Source: DASPHG01 sp035629775 (GTDB lineage Bacteria > Actinomycetota > Thermoleophilia > Solirubrobacterales > Thermoleophilaceae). From it: a DNA stretch of 47,280 nt. A program made the position numbers and the translations under genes. This document shows, one piece after another, positions 34,846 through 42,468 of the stretch (the stretch's first letter is position 1; the number at the start of each line of letters is the position of its first letter). Location: NCBI GenBank assembly GCA_035629775.1, contig DASPHG010000020.1, positions 1 to 47,280 of the forward strand, written 5' to 3'. Under the pieces are notes generated by a model. That model had not been told where the DNA came from and did not search any database. It worked only from the letters and a program-made list of their open reading frames with translations.

Positions 34846-36468
34846 CTACGCCGCTGCCAGCAGCTCCTCCGCGTGCTTGCGGGCCCCGGCGTCCTCCACG
34901 TCGGCGCCCAGCATGCGGACGAGCTCGTCGAGCACCAGGCCGTCGTCCAGCCGCTCCACGGTGGTCCGGGCGAGGTCGCCCGCCGCGCGCTTCTCGATCC
35001 GGAAGTGGCGCTGCGCCAGCGAGGCGATCTGCGGCAGGTGGGTGATGCATAGGACCTGCCTGCCGCCGGCAAGCGCACGCAGGCGCTCGCCCACGGCCCG
35101 CGCCGTCTGGCCTCCGACGCCGGCATCCACCTCGTCGAAGACGAGCGTGCCCGGCCCGTCCGTGCTGGCGACCGACATCAGCGCGAGCATCACGCGCGAC
35201 AGCTCGCCCCCGGACGCCGAGTCGCGCACGGGTGCCGCAGGCACCCCGCGGTTCGGGGCGATCAGGAACTCGACCAGCTCGGCCCCGCTCGCCGCCAGCT
35301 CCTCGCGCGGCCGGAGCTCCACCTCGAACGACGCATCGGCCATCGCTAGCTCGGCGAGCTCGGACCGGACGCGGTCGGCCAACGCGGGGGCGGCGTTTGT
35401 GCGCGCCTTCGTGAGCGCGGCGGCCAGCTTCCGCTCGGCCTTCTCGGCCTCGGCCAACGCACGCTCGGCCGCCTCGATGGACACCTCGGCGTTCTCGAGC
35501 CGGTCCCGTTCGGCGCGGCAGCGCGCGAGATGGGCGAGCACCGCGGCGACGCTGCCGCCGTGCTTGCGCTCGAGCCGGTCGTATGCGTCGAGGCGCTCCT
35601 CGACGTGCTCGAGCCGCCCGGGCTCGGACGCCAGGCCGAGCTCGTAGCGGCGTAGCTCTCCGGCCAGGTCCTCGGCCTCGAGTCGCAGCGCCTCGAGCCG
35701 CCCGGCGAGCGCGTCGAGCTCGGGGTCGACGCCCGCGACGCCGGCCGCGAGCCGCTCGGCCTCGGCGAGCAGCATTGCCGCGCCGGGCGCGTCGCTCTCC
35801 GACGCGAGCGCCTCAGCGCCGCCGGCGCTCGCCGCCCGGAGGCCCTCGACGTGCCGCAGGCGGTCGCGCTCCGCCGCCAGATCCGCCCGCTCCGACTCGT
35901 CCGGTGCGAGGGCCTCGATCTCCCCGATCTCGAAGACGAGCAGGTCGAGGTCGCGCTCGCGGTTGCCCGCCCGGTCGCGCAGCTCGGCGAGCTGCGAGCG
36001 GCACTCGCGGACACGCGCGTGGGCGCGAGCGAGCTCGTCACGGTTCGCGCGCTGGCCCGGCCCGCAGAACGCGTCGAGAACCTCGAGCTGCGCCGACGAC
36101 ACCGTCAGCCTGCGGTGCTCGTGCTGGCCGTAGAAGGCGACGAGGCGCCCGCCCAGCTCACGCAGGTCGTCGATGGTGGTCGTCCGGCCGTCGAGGAACG
36201 CCCGCGAGCGGCCCGACGCCGACACACGCCGACCGAGCACGACCTCCTCGCCGCCCTCCGTCTCGAACGCTGCCTCGACGTACGCCTCCTCGGCCCCCGG
36301 CCGCACGATGCCCTGGCGCGGCTTGCCGCCGAGCAGGAGATCGAGCGCGTGAGCGAGGATGGTCTTGCCGGCCCCCGTCTCGCCGGTGATGACGTTGAGC
36401 CCCGGCCCGAGCCTGAGCTCAGCCCGCTCGATGAGGAGCAGGTTCTGTACGCGTAGTTCGACCAGCAT
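34846..36468 (-). CDS. recN: DNA repair protein RecN
   Basis: RecN is an SMC-like ATPase in double-strand break repair. The 540-residue protein has Walker A GETGAGKT (29-36), two coiled-coil arms (about 150-360, rich in Glu, Ala, Leu and Arg), the signature SGGELSRVMLAL and Walker B LVFDEVDAGVGG. FYGQHEHRRL is the family Q-loop region. The start is ATG at 36468. It lies in tlyA-nadK-recN-steA-steB order. Confidence 0.97.
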   Translation of the reverse strand: MLVELRVQNLLLIERAELRLGPGLNVITGETGAGKTILAHALDLLLGGKPRQGIVRPGAEEAYVEAAFETEGGEEVVLGRRVSASGRSRAFLDGRTTTIDDLRELGGRLVAFYGQHEHRRLTVSSAQLEVLDAFCGPGQRANRDELARAHARVRECRSQLAELRDRAGNRERDLDLLVFEIGEIEALAPDESERADLAAERDRLRHVEGLRAASAGGAEALASESDAPGAAMLLAEAERLAAGVAGVDPELDALAGRLEALRLEAEDLAGELRRYELGLASEPGRLEHVEERLDAYDRLERKHGGSVAAVLAHLARCRAERDRLENAEVSIEAAERALAEAEKAERKLAAALTKARTNAAPALADRVRSELAELAMADASFEVELRPREELAASGAELVEFLIAPNRGVPAAPVRDSASGGELSRVMLALMSVASTDGPGTLVFDEVDAGVGGQTARAVGERLRALAGGRQVLCITHLPQIASLAQRHFRIEKRAAGDLARTTVERLDDGLVLDELVRMLGADVEDAGARKHAEELLAAA

Positions 36469-36479
36469 CGCTCGCCAAG

Positions 36480-37340
36480 CTAATAGGCGAGTCGGCCGAA
36501 CTTCTCCCTGAAGCGGTGGTAGAACGAGGTGCCCGGCATCTGCGCGAGCAGGAAGCGGTCGTGCTGAAAGCGTACGGTCGTCTGCTCCCCGGGCGCCAGC
36601 GCGCACGTCGGGCGACCGTCGGTCGTCACCTCGACGTCCTCACGCCGCGACAGGTTCTCGACCGTGAGGGTGTCGTTCGGCGCGACGACCAGCGTGCGCG
36701 CGGTGAGCGTGTGCGGGGCGATGAACGAGACGACGTAGCCCTCGACCCCCCAGGCGAGGATCGGGCCCCCGTTCGCGAGGTTGTAGCCGGTGGAGCCCAC
36801 CGGCGTGGACGCCACGAGCCCGTCGCAGCGGACCTGGCCGAGCGTGTCGTCGCGGATCGAGTACCCGAGCTCGGCGACGCGGTGAGTCGGCCGGCGGTGG
36901 ATCGACACGTCGTTCACGGCCCATCGGTCTTCGCCGTCCACCTCGATCGCGATGCCGGGCAGCTCGAGCAGCTCGAAGTTGCCCGCGAGCGCGTCACGCA
37001 GCCCGTCGTCGAAGGCGCGCCGCTCGACCGTGGCGAGGAACCCGATGGCGCCGAAGTTGAGCGCGAAGACGGGGACGCCCCGCCCCGCATAGGTCCGGAG
37101 GGCGGTGAGGATGGTCCCGTCACCGCCGAGGACGAGCGCGAGGTCGGTGGGCTCACTTGTCTCGGCACCTGCGCGGACGCCCTCCGAGTCCGCGCCGAGC
37201 GAGTGCTTCTCGGCCTCCGGGGGCGGCACGAGCACCTCGACGCCCGCGGCGCGCGTCATCTCGATCACCCGCTGGACGGAGTCGGACGTCTCCTCCGGGT
37301 ACTGATGCGTGAAGAGAGTGATCCGCTCCGGCCGTTTCAC
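36480..37340 (-). CDS. nadK: NAD kinase NadK
   Basis: NadK phosphorylates NAD to NADP. The 286-residue protein carries GGDGT (72-76), the NDVSIHR segment, DGLVASTPVGSTGYNLANGG and VTTDGR. GTG at 37340 overlaps the tlyA stop as GTGA. The tlyA-nadK-recN order is a widespread actinobacterial and Firmicute arrangement. Confidence 0.97.
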   Translation of the reverse strand: MKRPERITLFTHQYPEETSDSVQRVIEMTRAAGVEVLVPPPEAEKHSLGADSEGVRAGAETSEPTDLALVLGGDGTILTALRTYAGRGVPVFALNFGAIGFLATVERRAFDDGLRDALAGNFELLELPGIAIEVDGEDRWAVNDVSIHRRPTHRVAELGYSIRDDTLGQVRCDGLVASTPVGSTGYNLANGGPILAWGVEGYVVSFIAPHTLTARTLVVAPNDTLTVENLSRREDVEVTTDGRPTCALAPGEQTTVRFQHDRFLLAQMPGTSFYHRFREKFGRLAY

Positions 37341-38128
37341 GGCTCGACCGCCCGCGCCGCCGCCTCGACGGAATCGACCGCGCCCGCGCGCCCCGCCTCC
37401 GCGAGCCAGATGAAGCTCTCGCGGTTCCCGGCCGGCCCCGGCAGGCCCGACGACGCGAATCCCAGCACGGCGTGCCCGGCCGCGTGCGCCCATTCGCCGA
37501 CCGCGACGAGCGCGGCGCGGCGGTCGTCGGCCGAGCGCACGACCCCGCCCTTCCCCACGCGCTCGCGCCCGACCTCGAACTGGGGCTTGACGAGCGCGAG
37601 GCAGTCCCACCGGTCGGCCGCCGTCGCGATCAGCGCGGGCAGCACCTTCGCGAGCGAGATGAACGCGAGGTCGGCCACGATCAGGTCCGGCCTGTACGGC
37701 AGTCCATCCGGTGCCAGGGCGCGGGCGTTCGTCCGCTCGACGACCGTCACGCGCGGGTCGTTGCGCAGGCGCCAGTGGAGCTCTCCGTAGGCGACGTCGA
37801 GCGCGACCACGTGGGCCGCACCGCGCTGGAGGAGGCAGTCCGTGAAGCCGCCCGTCGACGCCCCCGCGTCGAGGCACCGGCGCCCCGCCGGATCGACCGC
37901 GAACGCGGCGAGGGCGTTCTCGAGTTTCTCCCCCCCGCGCGAGACGAACCGCGGCCCCGCGACCACCTCGACCGGCACGTCGTCGGTGACCATTTGCCCC
38001 GGCTTCTCGGCGGGCCGGCCCTCCTGACCCAGGCGCACGTCGCCCGCGAGCACCGCGGCGGCCGCGCGCGAGCGTGTCTCGAACAGCCCCCGCTCGGCCA
38101 GCACGGCGTCGAGGCGCTTGCGTGACAT
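37337..38128 (-). CDS. tlyA: TlyA family rRNA 2'-O-methyltransferase
   Basis: The 263-residue protein has an S4 RNA-binding domain (about 4-60) and an FtsJ-type methyltransferase domain: FVSRGGEKLENAL, motif I CLDAGASTGGFTDCLL (85-100), then VVALDVAYGELHW and DLIVADLAFISL. Mycobacterial TlyA methylates 16S and 23S rRNA. The start is ATG at 38128. A CRP-like site sits 25 bases upstream, in the gap shared with the divergent membrane-protein gene. Confidence 0.95.
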   Translation of the reverse strand: MSRKRLDAVLAERGLFETRSRAAAAVLAGDVRLGQEGRPAEKPGQMVTDDVPVEVVAGPRFVSRGGEKLENALAAFAVDPAGRRCLDAGASTGGFTDCLLQRGAAHVVALDVAYGELHWRLRNDPRVTVVERTNARALAPDGLPYRPDLIVADLAFISLAKVLPALIATAADRWDCLALVKPQFEVGRERVGKGGVVRSADDRRAALVAVGEWAHAAGHAVLGFASSGLPGPAGNRESFIWLAEAGRAGAVDSVEAAARAVEP

Positions 38129-38152
38129 GGCCGCAGCGTACCCGGGCCCTCC

Positions 38153-38168
38153 TGTGACGCCGCTCACA
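38153..38168. promoter_or_regulatory. Perfect CRP/FNR-family operator
   Basis: TGTGACGCCGCTCACA matches TGTGA-N6-TCACA exactly, the consensus of cAMP-receptor proteins including the actinobacterial Crp and GlxR. Its centre (38160.5) is 41.5 bases upstream of a predicted start at 38202, the position for class II activation. It also lies between the divergent starts of tlyA and the 118-residue membrane protein. Confidence 0.6.
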
Positions 38169-38189
38169 CACATTCGGGCATCTCGCACG

Positions 38190-38195
38190 TACCTT
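38190..38195 (+). promoter_or_regulatory. Predicted -10 element of the membrane-protein gene
   Basis: TACCTT fits TAnnnT. Transcription would begin near 38202, three bases before the ATG at 38205, giving an almost leaderless mRNA. No good -35 is seen, which fits an activator-dependent promoter. Confidence 0.4.
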
Positions 38196-38204
38196 GGGTA
38201 AGCA

Positions 38205-38561
38205 ATGTTCCGAGGCAGGGTCTCTTACTCCATGCACGCAGCGGTCGAGCTGATGACCGCGATCGCGCTGATCGTCGCGCCGTTCGCGCTCGGCCTGTCA
38301 CTCGACGCCACGATCGCCGCCGCCGGAATCGGGTTCATGCTGCTCGGCCTCGCCCTCTCGGCGACCGACACCGACGGCCGCGGCACGCTCCCCATCTCGG
38401 CCCATGCCACCTACGACGCGGCGATCGCGCTCGTCCTCTTGGCGATGGCCGTCATCTTCGGCCTCGCCGGCGAGCCGCTCGCGCTCGCCGTCCTGCTGGT
38501 GGCGGGCGTCGCCCAGCTCGTGCTCAACGGGTTCACCCGCTACAGCCCGTCGCACGCCTAG
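38205..38561 (+). CDS. Small four-helix membrane protein with an internal duplication
   Basis: The 118-residue product has four hydrophobic helices in two similar halves: HAAVELMTAIALIVAPFALG with the helix after it, and HATYDAAIALVLLAMAVIFG with the helix after it. Each half opens with a His-Ala pair followed by an acidic residue. The layout resembles SPW-repeat proteins; function is unknown. ATG 38205 lacks a ribosome site and fits a leaderless mRNA; ATG 38232, with GAGGCAGGG upstream, is the alternative. It is expected to be under the CRP-like site. Confidence 0.72.
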   Translation: MFRGRVSYSMHAAVELMTAIALIVAPFALGLSLDATIAAAGIGFMLLGLALSATDTDGRGTLPISAHATYDAAIALVLLAMAVIFGLAGEPLALAVLLVAGVAQLVLNGFTRYSPSHA

Positions 38562-38595
38562 AAACTTCCCCCCAAACACGCATCACTCCTCCCTC

Positions 38596-38632
38596 GAGCG
38601 GCTCCGGTCTTCCCCCGGGGCCGCTCGTCTTT
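38596..38632 (+). terminator. Intrinsic terminator after the membrane-protein gene
   Basis: GAGCGGCTCC (38596-38605) pairs with GGGGCCGCTC (38617-38626) over 10 bp including one G-T pair, with an 11-base loop, followed by GTCTTT. It lies 34 bases past the stop at 38561. Confidence 0.7.
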
Positions 38633-38639
38633 GTGGGCT

Positions 38640-38664
38640 TACCACGGGGCCTGGCCCCTTGGTA
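38640..38664 (-). terminator. Hairpin downstream of the SDR gene, probable terminator
   Basis: TACCACGGGGCCTGGCCCCTTGGTA's arms TACCA/TGGTA and GGGGC/GCCCC pair around CTG with one C-T mismatch. It begins two bases after the SDR stop, in the converging gap. No T-run follows on the minus strand. Confidence 0.5.
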
Positions 38665-38666
38665 AA

Positions 38667-39563
38667 TCAGGCGCTGCTGCGCGTCCGGCTGTCGGCTGCG
38701 CCGCCGGCGCCGACCGGTTGCGAGGCCGTCGGGTCCTCCCGTGCTGTCGCCTCCATCTCCTCGAGCAGGCGCGGTGCCTCCCGCTTCATCTGGAGCTCGC
38801 CGAGCCTCTGGACGAGCATCCTGCCGAACAGCACGGCGTTGAAGCTCTTCGGCACGACGATGCGGCGCGCGCGTGCCTCGATCCCGGCGGCGGTGGCCTC
38901 ACCCGCCTCCTCCACGGTGAAGGTCTTGCCCGCCGGGCCCCTCAGTCGCTTGCGCCACTCCCCGAGCCCCGCCCGTGCATCGGCGCCACGGACCATCTCG
39001 GTGTCGATCCAGGAGTAGTACGCGACGCCCACGTCGACGCCGAGGTGGCGAACCTCCATGCGCAGCGAGTTCCCGAGCGCTTCGACCGCCGACTTCGCGG
39101 CGGCGTACGCCGACATGCCGGGGCTGTGCACCGAGGACGCCATCGACGAGACCGGCAGCACGTAGCCCCGGCGCTCGATCACGTGCGGCAGGCATGCCCC
39201 GATCGTCCTGTAGACGCCGAGGAGGTTGACCTCGATGACGCGTTCCCAGCCGTCCGGGTCCATGGTCCTGACGGTCCCGCCGGCGCCGATGCCCGCGTTC
39301 GCCATGACGACGTCGATCCCCCCGAAGCGGTCGACCGTCGAGTCCACGGCGGCCGCGAGCGCGTCGCGATCGGTGACGTCGGCCTCGCACCAGATGGCCT
39401 CGCCGCATTCCGCGGCGACGCGCTCGAGCATGTCGGGCTCCAGGCCGACCAGCGAGAGGCGGGCCCCACGGGCCGCGAGCCGCCGAGCGGTCTCGGCGCC
39501 GATCCCTCGGGCCGCGCCCGTGATCAGGACGGTCTTCCCCTGGACGGAGTGCGAGCGGGCCAT
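38667..39563 (-). CDS. Short-chain dehydrogenase/reductase
   Basis: The 298-residue classical SDR has TGAARGIG, NAGIGAGG, the catalytic Ser in VSSMASSVHS and YAAAK with Tyr/Lys. It has a C-terminal extension (about 240-298) with Arg-rich helices (RARRIVVPKSFNAVLFGRML) seen in steroid- or lipid-type SDRs; the substrate is unknown. The ATG at 39563 lies seven bases past TAGGCT, a TAnnnT -10, so a leaderless mRNA is possible. It is divergent from the M14 carboxypeptidase gene and ends beside a hairpin. Confidence 0.9.
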   Translation of the reverse strand: MARSHSVQGKTVLITGAARGIGAETARRLAARGARLSLVGLEPDMLERVAAECGEAIWCEADVTDRDALAAAVDSTVDRFGGIDVVMANAGIGAGGTVRTMDPDGWERVIEVNLLGVYRTIGACLPHVIERRGYVLPVSSMASSVHSPGMSAYAAAKSAVEALGNSLRMEVRHLGVDVGVAYYSWIDTEMVRGADARAGLGEWRKRLRGPAGKTFTVEEAGEATAAGIEARARRIVVPKSFNAVLFGRMLVQRLGELQMKREAPRLLEEMEATAREDPTASQPVGAGGAADSRTRSSA

Positions 39564-39654
39564 CGTGGCCAGCCTATCCGCGCGCGCGCCCGGATGAAAG
39601 TTTCCCGCCCCTCCGTCGTTTGGACAGGAGAACCGACCATTCCCGGAGGCTGAC

Positions 39655-42468
39655 TTGCGTTTTCCCACCGTCCTGCTCGCGCTTCTCGCGCTTACCGCCA
39701 CCGCCACCGCGGCCACGCCGCGCGTGCTGCCGGCCACCGAAGAGCGTCTGTCCGCGGCCGACACGGTCAAGCGCACCTGCGCCGCGCGCCTGCTCTCGGC
39801 CGACGCGCGTGGGATCGCGCGCGAGACCTGGCGAGCGCCGATGAGCGGCTTCGTGAACGTGCGCCTGTCGGGCGCCCGTAACGCCGACTGGGACCTGGCG
39901 GTGTTCGACGCCGCGAGCAAGCGGCGGATGGGTTCCTCGCAGGCCTTCGGCTCGACCGAGCTTGTCCAGACGTGGGTCACGAGCGGACAGGCGCTCTCGA
40001 TCCAGGGCTGCCGCCGCTCGGGGTCGCGCACCGCCGCGCTCGAGGTCCAGCTCGTGGACGTCGCCCCGCCGAAGAAGGCCGGCACGCCTTCCCTCGTGCG
40101 CGTGAAGCTCGGCAAGGCCTCCGACCTGGCTCGGCTCGAGGCGCTCGGCCTCGACGTCACCCACAACCGGCGCGAGGGCGCTGCGGACATCGTGCTGAAC
40201 ACGCTCGCCGACCGCCGCCTGCTCGAGAAGACCGGGCTCGGGTACACGACGCGGATCGCCGACCTCGCCGCGAGCTACGACAAGAGCCGCGCCGCGGATA
40301 TGGCGTACGCACGGCGGCTGAGCGGCAAGGCCAACCTCCCGTCCGGCAACCGGACGAGCTACCGCGAGCTCGCCGATTACGAGGCCGAGCTCAAGCAGCT
40401 CGCCGAGAAGTTCCCCGGGCACGTCAAGCCGGTGACCCTGCCCCAGCAGACCATCGAGGGCCGCGAGATCGGCGGTGTCGAGATCGCCGGCAACGTCCGC
40501 CGGCCCGAGGACGGCCGGCCCGTCTACTTCATCGTCGGCGTGCACCACGCGCGCGAGTGGCCCGCAGGCGAGGTCCCGCTCGAGTTCGCGCACCTGCTCG
40601 CGAAGAGCTACGGGAAGGACGGTCGCATCACGTCGCTCCTCGACAGGGTCCGCGTCGTGATCGTGCCGATCCTCAACAAGGACGGCTTCCACGCCGCGCG
40701 CGAGGCAGGCAAGACCTACTCGCTGCGCGACCAGTGCGGTGAGTTCGCGGGCTACGACAACTGCGGCGACCTCGAGACGGTGGAGGGCGTTCCCCTGGGC
40801 GGCAACGCCGCCTACCGGCGCAAGAACTGCCGTGGGCTCATCCTCCCCGTCGGCGTTCCGTGCGAGCTCCAGAACGGGGTCGACCCGAATCGCAACTACG
40901 GCGAGGGCTGGGGCGGCATCGGCGCGTCCATGAACCCGTACGCGCAGACCTATCGCGGCACGGGCCCGTGGTCTGAGCCGGAGACGCAGGCGCTGCACGA
41001 GTACACCCGGAGCCGCCAGGTCACGAACCTGATCACGATCCACAACGTCGCCGCCCTCGTGCTGCGCCCGCCCGGACGCCGCGCCGACGGCCTTGCGCCC
41101 GACGAGCCCCGCATGAAGGAGCTGGGCGACCAGATGGCCGCCGCGACCGGCTACACGTCCCAGTACGGCTGGCAGCTCTACGACACCTCGGGCGGCACGG
41201 AGGACTGGAACTACGCCGCGGCCGGCACGTTCGGCTACACGATCGAGATCGGCCCCGAGGACGGGTTCTTCCACATGCCGTACGAGACCGGCGTGGTCGC
41301 CGAGTGGGAGGGCACCGGGCCGCGCAAGGGCAAGGGCATGCGCGAGGCGCTGATGCTCTCGCTCGAGTCGGCCGGCAACGCGAAGGACCACTCGGTCTTC
41401 GAGGGCCGCGCGCCCGCGGGCCGCGTCCTGCGCGTCCGCAAGGAGTTCCAGACCCTGACCAGCCCGGTCTGCGCGATCGCGCTCGACGAGCCGGCGGTCG
41501 ACCAGTGCCAGGCGCAGGGCGACCCGATCGCGGTGGACGACTTCCTCGAGTCCACCATGATCGTCCCGGCCAGTGGCCGGTTCACGTGGCACGTCACACC
41601 GTCCACCCGCCCGTTCGTCGCGGCGCGGCGTGACGAGGTGGTGAAGGTGACGCGCGAGGAGAAGTTCGGCCCGGCTGAGGGCGAGAGCCTGGAGCCTGCC
41701 GGCTCGCGCATCGTCGCCGACGAGTGGGGGCCCGAGTCCGAGGCGACCCGCACGTTCAAGGTGACGAATGCCGACAAGGCCGACGAGCTCGTGGTGGACC
41801 TGACCGCGGACCCGGTCGGCGGCGGCGAGACCACGAACGTCGAGGACTACGACGTCTACCTGTACTACAAGCAGGCGAACGGCACGCTCAAGCCGATCGG
41901 CATCGCGCGCAACGACGTGCCCCCGGGCGGCGCGCTGATCTGGAACCTCGAGGACGGCCAGGGGGCCCGCATCGGCCCCGCCCAGCCCGAGCAGCTGATC
42001 GTCGAGAGCCCGCCCGTCGGCGAGTACGTCGCGAAGGTCGTCAACCGAGTGGGCAGCGGCTCCACCTGGGAGCTCGGCGTCAGGCGGCTGAACAGCGAGC
42101 AGAAGGTCGTCCGGTCCGGCAAGTCCGAGGCGTGGACGGTGACCTGCGAGTCCGCCGACGGGAAGAAGGTCTACGACAAGCGCACGGTCGTGATCGAGCG
42201 CGGGCAGCGCAAGACGCTCGACTTCGGCTGCGGTGCTCCGGCGTCGAAGCCGAAGCCCGAGCCCCCTGCCGGGCCGAAGCCAAAGCCCGACACGGGCGAC
42301 AAGAAGGCCGAGCGCAAGGAGAAGATCCAGAAGGCCAAGGCGCAGCGCGCCCGCTGCATCGACAAGGCGCAGACGGCCAAGAAGGCCAAGAAGCGCAAGG
42401 CCAAGGTCAAGAAGTGCAAGCGGAACTACCGCCGCAAGGCGGAGCGGATCCGCGCGCGCTACAGCTAG
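39655..42468 (+). CDS. Secreted M14 zinc carboxypeptidase with lysine/arginine-rich tail
   Basis: The 937-residue product has a signal peptide (1 to about 20), an N-terminal domain (about 30-135), then the M14 catalytic domain. Zinc ligands are H298 and E301 (HHAREW) and H463 (ITIHN); E531 (YTIEIGPE) is the catalytic base; R413 is in PNRNY. Beta-rich C-terminal domains follow (about 600-850), then a Pro/Lys linker and a basic tail from about 875 with two cysteines (RARCIDKAQ and KKCKRNYRR). It would trim C-terminal residues from extracellular peptides. TTG 39655 is supported by GGAGG at 39645-39649. It ends beside the dxs stop. Confidence 0.92.
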   Translation: MRFPTVLLALLALTATATAATPRVLPATEERLSAADTVKRTCAARLLSADARGIARETWRAPMSGFVNVRLSGARNADWDLAVFDAASKRRMGSSQAFGSTELVQTWVTSGQALSIQGCRRSGSRTAALEVQLVDVAPPKKAGTPSLVRVKLGKASDLARLEALGLDVTHNRREGAADIVLNTLADRRLLEKTGLGYTTRIADLAASYDKSRAADMAYARRLSGKANLPSGNRTSYRELADYEAELKQLAEKFPGHVKPVTLPQQTIEGREIGGVEIAGNVRRPEDGRPVYFIVGVHHAREWPAGEVPLEFAHLLAKSYGKDGRITSLLDRVRVVIVPILNKDGFHAAREAGKTYSLRDQCGEFAGYDNCGDLETVEGVPLGGNAAYRRKNCRGLILPVGVPCELQNGVDPNRNYGEGWGGIGASMNPYAQTYRGTGPWSEPETQALHEYTRSRQVTNLITIHNVAALVLRPPGRRADGLAPDEPRMKELGDQMAAATGYTSQYGWQLYDTSGGTEDWNYAAAGTFGYTIEIGPEDGFFHMPYETGVVAEWEGTGPRKGKGMREALMLSLESAGNAKDHSVFEGRAPAGRVLRVRKEFQTLTSPVCAIALDEPAVDQCQAQGDPIAVDDFLESTMIVPASGRFTWHVTPSTRPFVAARRDEVVKVTREEKFGPAEGESLEPAGSRIVADEWGPESEATRTFKVTNADKADELVVDLTADPVGGGETTNVEDYDVYLYYKQANGTLKPIGIARNDVPPGGALIWNLEDGQGARIGPAQPEQLIVESPPVGEYVAKVVNRVGSGSTWELGVRRLNSEQKVVRSGKSEAWTVTCESADGKKVYDKRTVVIERGQRKTLDFGCGAPASKPKPEPPAGPKPKPDTGDKKAERKEKIQKAKAQRARCIDKAQTAKKAKKRKAKVKKCKRNYRRKAERIRARYS

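Noticed and set aside
32756..35647. Long plus-strand open frame opposite steB, steA and recN
   Set aside because: Antisense to three well-supported genes and without protein-like features.
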